DNA of 22,687 bases from Planoprotostelium fungivorum (lineage: Eukaryota; Evosea; Variosea; Cavosteliida; Cavosteliaceae). Each line of letters opens with the position of its first letter. Position 1 is the stretch's first letter. Both the position numbers and the translations under genes were made by a program. Under the pieces are notes generated by a model. It did no database searches. It was not told the origin of the DNA and saw only the letters and a list, made by a program, of their open reading frames with translations. Below, piece by piece: positions 1-9,477 of the stretch. The stretch spans positions 1-22,687 of the forward strand of contig MDYQ01000322.1 of NCBI GenBank assembly GCA_003024175.1. The letters are read 5' to 3'.

Positions 1-2755
1 TTCTTCACTGGGTGTGCTGGAACAGGAAAATCGACTCTATTACGCCACATCATCAGGTGAGCTTGCACAGAGGCGACAGAGTCAGAAGAGTTAACAGGAG
101 GCTCCCCACCAACAGCACCTTCGTCACGGCAGCGACAGGAGTGGCGGCAGTGAACATTGGTGGCACTACCATCCATTCCTTCGCAGGCATCGGCATAGGA
201 GAGCAGAGCAAAGAAGAACTGGCCGATCTTGTCTATCACAGCGAACGACACCGTGACAACTGGAACAAGTGAGAGGGAAAGAAGAGCGACTCTGATGATT
301 CAGGTGCAAGGTGCTCATCATGGATGAGATCTCCATGGTGGATGCTGCTCTCTTTGAAAAATTGGAGTACGTCTCCAGGATCGTGAGAGGGAATCAATAT
401 CCTTTCGGTGGTATCCAACTCATCTTGTCGGGGGACTTCTTTCAACTTCCACCCATACAACGAAGCGGTGAGCTTCTGTGTGTGATTCGTCTCATTCTTC
501 TCAGGTTCAGAAGGTCCACTCTTCTGCTTCGAGAGCCCACAGTGGCCGAGGTGCATTCAGTCCGTCATCGAATTACAATCCGTATTTCGCCAGAGTGATC
601 CAAAGTTCATCGGTGAATGACTCACTCCCTCGTACACTCACACATCGACAAGAGCTATTGAATGAGATAAGACACGGCATTGTCACGCAGAGAACGAAAG
701 AAATCTTAGCAGGATGTAAAGATCGAGACTTCAGCCGAGGTGAGAGGGAAGAGAGGAGGAGAGTGACGGACAGCAGATGGGATGAAGATCGAACCCACCA
801 TCATCTACCCTTACAATCGAGACGTGGACGACATCAACATGCACAGACTCAGCGACATCAAAGCCAAGGGGAAACTGTACAGATCTAAGGACAAGGGAAA
901 GAGTCCACACCTCGAGGCCCTCCAGTCTCACTGCCCCGCACCCGCCGAGGTGAAGGATGGACACAGCGTACGATCTGAAGGATGGACAGCTACGCCTGAA
1001 AGTGGGAGCGCAAGTGATCTTACTGAAGAATTCAAAGAGGAAGAGGCTCGTGAACGGGCTGAGGGGGGTGATCATTGGCTTCGACGACACGAAGAGGGGA
1101 TTTCCTCGAGTTTTCTTTGGAAACGGAGAGGAATCCACGGTAGAGCCTGAGAGGTGGTCCATCGAAGTGAACGGACAGGAAGTGGCGTTCAGAGAGCAAG
1201 TTCCTCTCAAACTCGCTTGGGCCATCAGCATCCACAAGTGTCAGGGTATGTCCATCTCCGCCTGTCAGCTGTCTCTGCAGGGTGTATTCGAATACGGTCA
1301 GAGGTCAGTCCATTCATCTCGATCACACGAGATATCCTCTCAACGATGATGACGAGATCTAGTTACGTGGCATTATCTAGGGTGGCCTCTTTAGATGGTC
1401 TACATCTCATCGACTTCCGTGACTCATCCGTCAGAGCACATCCCAAGGTGAGTGGCTCATGTTCTTCATTCTGATGAGGGAAGGTCCTCGAGTTCTACGA
1501 GACGTTCGGAGGGAACGATGGAAAGAAGTGGAGAGAGGGGAGAGAGGAAGAGACCACCATCCGAGCAGAGTACGCTCTGTCAGATCGATCCGTGTGCCGA
1601 AAGTGCAAGGAGAAGATCCAGAAGGGAGAGCTGAGGTGAGGAGGAAGATCGTCAGGGTTGACAGAGACAGGGTGGGGAAGACGATCGAATCGAAGACGCA
1701 TGAAGGGAAGATCTCCCTGTGGATGCATCTCCTCTGCTTCTTCTCACAGAAGGGTCACGAGCATCACAGTCGGCTGCAGGTGAGAGAGTGAGATGTGGGG
1801 TGGCTCATCGTTGTAGATCCAATCGACTGCACAGATCGGGGGATATACAAAGTTGAGGAAGGAAGACAAGGAAGATCTGAGGGGGAGACTGAAGGTAGAG
1901 GAACCGGTGGAGAAGAGTGAGAGGAGAGATGGAAGAGAGAATGACTGGATAAGGTGTGAGGGGAATCATCCCTGGGGATCCTCTCGATTTAGATGAGGAC
2001 GACTTGGCGTCGTTCTACAACGATCCACCTTCCATCCACCTATCGAAAGGAGAGGAAGTGCAGAAGAAAGAGGAGACAGAATCATCAGAGAAGAAGGAAG
2101 GAGAGCCATCAGAGAAGGAGACAGAGACGAAGACAGGAGAGGGAGGAAAGAAGAGAGCGAGAATCTATCAACTGAAAGGGGAAAAGAAAGACACGACACG
2201 ACAAGAGACTGTCTTCAGACAGCCAGCAGTACCCCCAAACAAGACAGCGGACCTACAGACGAAGCCGTTCTGTTCACCTGCCGTAGAGAAGAGAGTGTAC
2301 ACGGAGGAAGAGAAGGTGAGGGGGAGGAGAGACGAAGGGTGAAGGAGACAGGAGAGACACAGGAAGGCCTTCGAAGAGAGGGAGAGAATGGAGAGAGAAG
2401 AGGAGAGAGAGGGAGAGGAGGGTGATACCATCCCTCAGACGCTCTTCACTCCGTCGCAGAGACCTCCACCCAAGAAGGAGAAACCGGCCTTGTTCCTCAC
2501 ATCCTTGAAGACGAAGAAGGAGAAGGAGGTGAGAGGGATGATGAGAGGAAGAATGACTGAGGTGTGTAGGTGTCCGTGAAGAGAGAGTCACACAAGAGAG
2601 AGAGGGAGAGTGAAGAGGGGTACATCAGTGAAGAGGAGAAGGGGAGTAGAAAGAAGAGAGCGGTGAAGGAGGGGAAGGCGAAAGAGAGAGAAGGAAAGAG
2701 GGAAGAGAAGAAGAAAGAGACGAAGAAGAAGAGACAAGTGATCACGATAGACTGA
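1..2755 (+). CDS. PIF1-family DNA helicase fused to a PARP-type zinc finger and charged tail (5' partial)
   Basis: An ATP-dependent 5'-3' DNA helicase is expected. Fourteen exons join in one frame: 1-56, 98-268, 304-467, 505-612, 653-739, 777-949, 981-1303, 1357-1447, 1484-1635, 1671-1779, 1817-1916, 1954-2315, 2367-2528, 2570-2755, giving 747 residues. Motifs seen in order: Walker A GCAGTGKS (10-33), [43 protein letters not shown]. After the helicase core comes [18 protein letters not shown], then a CX2CX28HX2C site (Cys codons 1595 and 1604, His 1726, Cys 1735) and [14 protein letters not shown]; this is the PARP-type finger pattern (Pfam zf-PARP). The last ~250 residues are low-complexity, K/E/R-rich, and probably disordered and nuclear. 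The N-terminus lies upstream of the window. Exon joins are inferred by frame and family match; the helicase and the finger could be two genes only if an unseen stop and start lie between 1447 and 1484, and none is present in the spliced frame. Confidence 0.88.
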
Positions 2756-2791
2756 CTACTGTCGATAAAGAGTGTAGAGTGGTCGTAGAGC

Positions 2792-2799
2792 TATTTATA
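2792..2799 (+). promoter_or_regulatory. TATA-like element upstream of the TXNDC9-like gene
   Basis: The sequence tatttata lies about 55 bp before the ATG at 2854, inside the 98-bp gap after the helicase gene. Its position suits a TATA box, but this is an AT-rich octamer with no other support, so it may be chance. Confidence 0.25.
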
Positions 2800-2853
2800 C
2801 CTATTCCCGGAAATAAGATTTAAATCCGATCCAAACAAAACAAGAAGATCACC

Positions 2854-3544
2854 ATGGATAACACACCCGATGTGGACGACCTTATCGATGAGCTGGATGA
2901 CGAGAATCTATTTGGAAACTACCGTGAGGTCCGAATAGCAGAGTTGAAGAGACAGTGAGCAGGTCTAATTCGATCTCCCTCTGATTCAGGTAGAGCACAG
3001 CAGAACCGTAGTTTGAAAGAGAGCGGCCATGGCCAATATCTAGAGATCGAGAGGGAGAAAGAGTTCTTAGACATCTCAACAAAAACGAAGCGAGTAGTGT
3101 GCCACTTCTACCACGATTCTTTTCAACGGTGTAAAATAGTCGATCATCATCTGAGTGTGAGAAACTCTTCTTATTCGTCTTCGATTGACTCGAGCTCAGA
3201 CTTTGGCACCGAAACATTTCGAGACAAAGTTCATCAAGATGAATGTGGAGAATGCACCTTTCTGTGTCCAGAAGTTAGGGATCAAGATGTTACCGTGCAT
3301 CATATGCTTCATCGACAGTAAATCAGAGGACCGCATCGTTGGATTCGACGAGCTCGGGAACAGAGACGACTTCAAGACCTCTACGTTGGAGGCCAGACTG
3401 TCTCACTCTGGGGTGAGCCATCTTCTATCTGTGTCTCTCTGCTGACGACAGTAGGTGATCTTCATGAAAGAGACACAAGAGCAGGCAACGTCCATCTTTG
3501 GATTCAAAAAGAAAGATTCAGATGACGAGAGTGACGATGAGTAA
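2854..3544 (+). CDS. TXNDC9: TXNDC9-like thioredoxin-domain protein (phosducin-like superfamily)
   Basis: Four exons (2854-2954, 2994-3156, 3200-3412, 3455-3544) encode 188 residues. The acidic/helical N-terminus (DELDDENLFGNYREVRIAEL) leads to LKESGHGQYLEIEREKEFL, then the thioredoxin fold with VVCHFYHDSFQRCKIVD, FETKFIKMNVENAPF, VLP-like MLPCIICF and IVGFDELGNRDDF. These match the TXNDC9 (APACD) family. The usual redox CXXC is absent and only a single Cys remains at RCKIVD, as in TXNDC9, so this is a chaperone cofactor rather than a redox enzyme. Family members bind the CCT/TRiC chaperonin and affect tubulin and actin folding in the cytosol. The acidic C-terminal tail SDDESDDE resembles the disordered ends of its relatives. 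The first intron must use the TAG acceptor ending at 2993, because the earlier CAG gives an immediate stop. The gene converges with the PDR transporter across 158 bp. Confidence 0.92.
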
Positions 3545-3702
3545 AAGAAGAGAAACACCGTGTTAGTCATTGCGATGTGATTGTGTTTCAATTTCGTCCT
3601 GTTCTAATTCGCAGGTACGAGTCACTACGTTCTTTGTCGGTGACAAATTTGATTGTTTTCTACAGTGTCTCCGGATGACACGATTAATATCAACAGATAA
3701 AT

Positions 3703-6700
3703 TTATCTGGACTGCTTTCTGAACAGCCACACAAAGAATGCGCCAGCTAGGATGTTGAATGCCCAGTAACACCATAGCAGACCGAAGTTCCTCCATCTAT
3801 GATCGATAGACCACTCTAAAGTATTGTAATAGTCTTCTCCTGTGCTGTACTGACAATACGAGCATGTAGTTGTGGATGCTGGGTCCACTACATATCCTGT
3901 TGTTCGAGAGAGGAAGGCGGCAGAATAGGATCCGCACGTCTGTCCTGGGGGTACATTGTACGTGTGTAGATCTCTCTCGCTGCACACAATTGTCAATGGT
4001 TGGAGTACTGTGGTCAGAACTCCCTCCAAGAAGTAGTGAAAGGGATCCAATGGATACATCCTGAGTCGAATGAGAAAGAGGCTAAGAGCAACAGACACAC
4101 ACCATGATCTCCAGAAGTAAGGTAGTGTGCTGGGAGGTGCCAGGACACCAGAGAACAAGAAGAGGAATGTGTTGAAGATTGGTAAGATCAACTGCAGTCG
4201 AGTCAGATCGATCGTGCTGAATCAGAGTGCTCACCATGGCCAGACCAACATTGGGAGACATAGAGGCAATCAATTGACCAAAAGCTGAGGAGAGTGAGAA
4301 GGAGTGAATGGAGAGATGAAGCTTACCTACGACCATGTACATGAAAACGACAAAGGCGATCCAGAAGTAGAAGCCATTCAAGGGTGTGGAGTCGAGTCCA
4401 ACAGACCAGTAACAGCAGACGACACAGAGTGTAGCAGCCAGGGTGAGATAAGGAATCTCCACCACGATCATGGATAAGGAGAAGGGGAACCAAGAATAGA
4501 ATTTGGAGGAATAGTCTCTCTTGAAGAGCTCTCGTAGCATCATGAACTGAGGCTGGGCAGCGACGATGAGCATAATTCCCAAGATCAAGATCTGGAAGAT
4601 GGCCAGCACACGCTGCTGGAGATCACTCGTCGAATTACCCAGATCCCAATAGGAGAATCCTATCCTCAGTTAGAATGTCCATTGGTCAACGAGATGTCTA
4701 AGAATTGGATAGATGGAAATGTGGAAGAAGAATGTATATTCACCAACGATGAGACCGACGGCGATGGCTTGAATGATACGACCAGCGTTGTAGTTGGGAG
4801 ACCTCCAAAAGACGACGTTCATTCGGATGTACAGTTGTACGAATTGGTACCAAGTACTGGTGGCAAACTCCTTCGCCTTTTCTCCACTGTCTGCCTTTCG
4901 TGCTTCGGATAACCTATCCAACTCGTCTTGCACTCCCTTGTGCTCTGGTGAATCGTTCCATATCACTGGCCAGTCTTTCGTCGTGCTGCCAGACACTCCA
5001 GCTCCTATGGCCTCGAGGATGTACTCTGCTGGATTCTCTTCTTCCAGACACTTTCTGACTCCGTTCTTCTCAAAGTATCCCGTCAGTGTGGACGATTTGG
5101 TGCCGATGTCTCCAAAGTAGACGGTCTTTCCTCCTCTGGCCAGAAGCAAGAGACGATCAAAGTGCTCGAAGAGGACAGAAGAAGGCTGGTGAATGGTGCA
5201 CACCAGAGGCATTCCTGCGTCTGCCAATTTTCTGCAGAATTTGATGATGTTGTACGATGATTGCGCGTCCAGCCCTGATGTAGGTTCATCCTAAATAGAT
5301 CGTCAGATCTGTTGTACAATAGCACGAATGATGATGTATCAACCACGATGTATGAGGATAAGATACGCACCAAGAATAGAATGTGAGGTCTGGCCACCAA
5401 CTCCATTCCAATGGTCAGACGCTTCCTCTCTTCGACAGAGATACCTATATCTCCACGTCAGTCTCTTCCAGTGGATGTGAGTCACCTATTCCAGTGTCGA
5501 GAGAGCCGATGAGACATTCACCCAGAGAGGACATCTCCATCATGTGGAGTACCTATCATCCTTCACTCTCTCTCCTTCTATCATGCACTCACCTTCTCAA
5601 CATATTGGTACTTGTCCTCCACAGAGATGTCGGACTCCTGACGGAGCTTTGCAGAGAAGCGAAGGGCCTCTCTGACGGTGACGAAACCATTGTGCACATC
5701 CATCTGCTCTACGTATCCAGTGATCCTCTCAAAGTCTCTCTTCAACGGACTTCCATCCAGCAGCATCGTTCCCTCCACTTTTCCTTGCGTCTTCCTCTGG
5801 GCCAGTACATCCAGCAGAGTCGTCTTACCAGCACCTATTCTCCTTCAGTCACAGTGAGTGGATTGACACGCACCGGATGAACCCATGAGTGCCGTCATCT
5901 GTCCGGGCTTGATCCAACCGCTGACATGATCCAAGAGCAGTCGCTTTCCTCCCTTGACGGGCACGGTGTACTGGATGTCCTTCCACATGAAGACTGATCC
6001 TGACATGGTCATCACTCTCTCCAGCTCTCCACTAGAGGGAGAGATGTCCTTTCGATCGGCGTCCTCGATCTGATTCTCTCGAGGAGCCTTTCCCCCCTTG
6101 TACACCTTTCGTGTGAAGCCTCCAGATGTCCACTGGAGGTATTCCACGGCCAGACAATTGACGGCGACGAAGAAGATCCAGAGGAAGCAGACGGCAGCAA
6201 TGTCGATGGACATCTGATCGGTGTTGAAGTCGAGGGCCGTTTGAACGTAGACCCTTCCGTCTGTCTGAGTCTGTCCTGCCACAGAACCAGGGAGAGCGCA
6301 GACTCTGTAGGCCGGGTCCGTGTATTCGGGTCCAGCGGGAAGGTGTCCAGTGGTGGTACAGTCGAAGATCAAACCATTCATCTCGTTCAGATACAATCCC
6401 TTGAATGCATATCCTAGTGGATTGATCCAGTGCACCCAGATTAGCCACGGTCTCATCTGATATCGTTCAATGAAGTCGTTCTTCCATACGATATCTCCCA
6501 ACATATCTCGTGGATGATTGTGTTCTCACCTGATAATATGGAATGAAATAACCACAGTAGACCAAGAGAAGAATGAGGAAGATACCCATGGCCTGTTGTG
6601 AGAGAAAGAGGGAAGGGCTGAGGTTACCGAGGGTACGGAAGAAGGCGGTGAGGCACATGGAGGTGATGAAAAGGGTGAACATGTAGATGAAGAATTTCCC

Positions 6701-9238
6701 TGCCTCGGCTTGTAGACCGTACATCCAGTAGGTGATGACGGAAAACAAGATGACTTGCAATAGACAGATGGGGACATCCAATATAACCTGTTATGTCAGA
6801 AGAGGAAGGAGAGGGAAGGAATACCTGTGCGATGTGGAAAGCTGAAGGGTGGTACATGGCGTAAGACTTCTGCTTCTGCAGTACCGCCCTTCCAAAAAAG
6901 GTGGCAGGGAGTTCAGCTTGTGCCATGAAAGAGTTCTGCAGGATAGCAGCAAAGATAGCTCCTCCTGAGGAGATGTGAGAGAGAATACAAAGAGGGAGAT
7001 GTGAGAGAATACAAAGAGGGAGATGTGAGAGAATACAAAGAGGGAGATGATAGGAATAGAAAGAGATGAAGACAATCACCTCTCGTGAAAGCACCGGAAG
7101 TATCAGTGGGGAGATTCAAGAAGACGGAACCATAGATGAGGGCCTGAATGACGACAGAGACGTATCTGGAGATGAGTCCAAACTTGTTTCCCCAGATGAG
7201 CTCCGCCTGTCGCTTCACCAAACCAGATGCCTGAGACAGAATGGACACATTGTAGACGGATCTCTTTCTCGTTCTCTTGCCCTTCATCTCTTTCACTTCC
7301 TGCACAAACTCCTTCGCTGGTTGGTCGTGTTCGATCTGATCCACTGCTTCTTGGAGTGCCTTACTGCGTCAGCTCATAGTAACGAGTTTCATCTCACTCG
7401 GTCTGCCTTCTTCTTCGCTTCGGACTGAAGCCACCTCGCTTCTAAGGCGTCTGGGTCCAGAGGAGCCTTGTCTTCGTATCCTGGTCGGATCTTCCTCTCT
7501 TGTGGATTCGTCACACCCGTCAAGAAATCAGGTGTCGTTTTCCTCGGTTCACAGTCGAAACCTAGAGTGATGGTGAGTCCTCTCCCTCTCTCTTCTCTCA
7601 CCTAGGTCCATGAAATACTCCTTCGCCTCAGAGCAGGGACCAAAGTAGATGCATCTTCCCTTCTCTAATACCAACACTCGATCGAAGAGTTGGTAGATGG
7701 ATTCGGAGGCTTGGTAGAAGGTACCCACGGTAGTCTTGTGCAAGACATCGCTCATGACCCCTGAATAGTCTTCAGTCACGATCGTGATGTCAGAGGTGAC
7801 TCACTGAGAGATTTAGCATAGTCCAGGGCAGAAGCAGAGTCCAGTCCTCTAGTGGAACAATCCCAACAGTTGATGGGTGAGCTGGAGACCATGGCCTCGG
7901 TGATGGTCATTCTCTTTCTCTCTCCTCCAGACAGTCCTCTGATCCACTCGTTTCCCACCATCTGTGTCTGTCAGAGGAGAAGAGGGAGGACGAGTCACCG
8001 TGTCGTATTGTTTCGTGAGACCGAACATCTTGGTCAGCAGATCGGAGGCGACTTGACGGAAGGTCTTTCTGTTGCTGATGGGTCCCAGTTTTCCTGGTGT
8101 CTTCATTCTGAGAGCAAAGTCGAGGGTCTGCCTGACGGTCAGAGTGGGGAAGTGAGCGTCCTCCTCGGGTGCGTAGATGGCCTCTCCCAGATATCTCTTG
8201 AACTCGTCTGCTGGAATTCCTGCTCTTCTCAGTTGTCTCTCCTCTCTCCTCCATCACCTCCGTAGGTCAAATCGCCCTCAATCCGTACAAAGTTCTTCCT
8301 CTCGTTCGCCACCACACGCAGGAAAGTGGAACATCCTGCCCCTGGTCTTCCGAGGACCAGTAACATCTCGCCTACGTTCGTCATTCTCCTCTCTTCCTTC
8401 CTTCTCTTCACCTTCTTTACAAAAGGCAGACACGTTGTTCAATATGTTGAATTCGGTCGCACTATTCTTCTTAAACCTAACTAGTTCAGTGGAGGAGCAA
8501 AGGGAGCGAATCACCATGAGGGGATCCAGAAGAGCTTCAGGAGTCCAAAGAGTGGTGAAAGATTGTCGGGGATGGTGGTTCCTGTCGTACTCAGGTCTCG
8601 CCCTCCGACTCACTTACCTGCTGCTCCTTGCCCCACCACTGTCAGATTCTTCGCAACTACGCCCATCTATTTGTTGTCAGCACTTATCCAGGGCCGTGTC
8701 TTCACCTTCTTCACGTGTCCTCCCTGTATCGGTCAGTTATTAAGTTGATGAAGATCGTCACCTCTGCTAATCTGTTCCTGACGGAGTCCTCGAACCATTT
8801 CTTGATCTGTAGAGATTCAACATCAAAGAGCTCTTCAGAGTCCCTACGTCAAAGTCACCGTCAGGTAATTGTGCTTTCTCCAAGTCAACGTCCTGCACCG
8901 AGGAGAGGTCGCGCATATCGATTTCCTCATGTTCTCCACGAGATGAGCGAAGACCAGATGTTTTAAGACTTCGAAGCCCAGATGTCTTGAGCCCTGATTT
9001 CTTCACTCCTGAATGATTTAATCCTGAGGTACGGAGAGAGTTGATGTTGTCTGCAATATCGTCTGCTGCATCTTGAAAATTCTTGACGCTCTCTGCAACA
9101 TTGACTTCCTTTGTATTGTTCGGTATGTGTTTCGTGTCATTCCGTGCTCACCTGTTCAGCATCTCCTTCTGGATTTAAGGGTAACGGCTGCAGGAAGTCT
9201 CTTCCGAGAGCGTTAGCATCCAATGCTTCTGCGTTCAT
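3703..9238 (-). CDS. Full-size PDR/ABCG-type ABC transporter (NBD-TMD-NBD-TMD)
   Basis: A plasma-membrane exporter of lipids or xenobiotics is expected; the substrate cannot be read from sequence. It spans about 1,500 residues in more than twenty short exons. The start is the ATG at 9238-9236, followed by a hydrophilic leader, [14 protein letters not shown] and [15 protein letters not shown]1 has a Walker A with Cys in place of Lys, GRPGAGCST (8326-8352), then [11 protein letters not shown] and [23 protein letters not shown]1 covers roughly 7,200-6,100 and includes a cysteine-containing extracellular loop. NBD2 has a canonical Walker A GSSGAGKTT split by the intron at 5835-5873, a degenerate signature [11 protein letters not shown], and [15 protein letters not shown]2 runs to WLFRKQSR and a stop at 3703-3705. 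The paired Cys Walker A and altered second signature are the hallmark of fungal PDR (CDR1-type) pumps, where only one ATP site is fully catalytic. An 18-nt exon lies at 8706-8723. Exon borders in the TMDs are approximate. Confidence 0.93.
6971..7044. repeat. 24-bp minisatellite, three copies, inside a PDR intron
   Basis: Three tandem copies of a unit beginning agatgtgagagaa and ending aagaggg lie at 6971-6996 (with a 2-bp insertion), 6997-7020 and 7021-7044, followed by a partial copy. They sit inside the intron 6965-7079, which joins the exon coding GAFTRG to the one coding GAIFAAIL. This 115-nt intron is about three times the local norm, and the repeat accounts for most of the extra length. 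On the coding strand the unit is pyrimidine-rich. Confidence 0.9.
8941..8988 (-). repeat. 24-bp coding tandem duplication in the PDR leader (TSGLRS repeat)
   Basis: Copies at 8965-8988 and 8941-8964 encode KTSGLRSL and KTSGLRSS. They extend a looser run of SGL/SGV units just upstream ([13 protein letters not shown]). The region is Ser/Lys/Arg-rich, hydrophilic and cytosolic, before NBD1. It could be a phosphorylation or regulatory segment, but no function can be read from it. Confidence 0.75.
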
Positions 9239-9477
9239 TGTTTGCTAGTGACGTCTTGAGCGTGATGTATCTTATGATGGGCTTGGTTTTTTTGTGTTAC
9301 ACCCAAGGGAACTCCCAATATCGGGATTTCATGCCTCGGATTCACGGTAGGATGACGAGCCCTCACGGTAGCGAATACATCTGCCGCGGACTTCGGGCTC
9401 CGATAGGAATTGTGTTCGGGGGTTGAGGAGTTCCGAGTTTATTTCACACGGGTGTCCTCTTGAAAGGGACAGCGTCC
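9239..9477. other. Intergenic gap between the M16 protease and the PDR transporter
   Basis: This 239-bp spacer is the longest non-coding gap in the window. It should hold the 3' end of the protease transcript and the promoter of the PDR gene, both on the minus strand. It includes a run of eight T on the plus strand near 9284-9291. I see no RNA gene, conserved ORF or clear core promoter element. Confidence 0.7.

Noticed and set aside
1484-2755. PARP-finger segment as an independent downstream gene
   Set aside because: There is no ATG-led start with room for a promoter after the helicase exon; the 36-nt intron joins the two in phase, matching local intron size.
5383-5880. A 165-codon plus-strand ORF
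   Set aside because: It overlaps PDR NBD2 in antisense and matches nothing.
6971-7044. Short regular repeats that might suggest a CRISPR array
   Set aside because: Units are directly adjacent with no spacers, and lie in a eukaryotic intron.
8177-8743. A 188-codon plus-strand ORF
   Set aside because: It is antisense to PDR NBD1 exons holding GRPGAGCST; it has no recognisable domain and crosses minus-strand splice sites.
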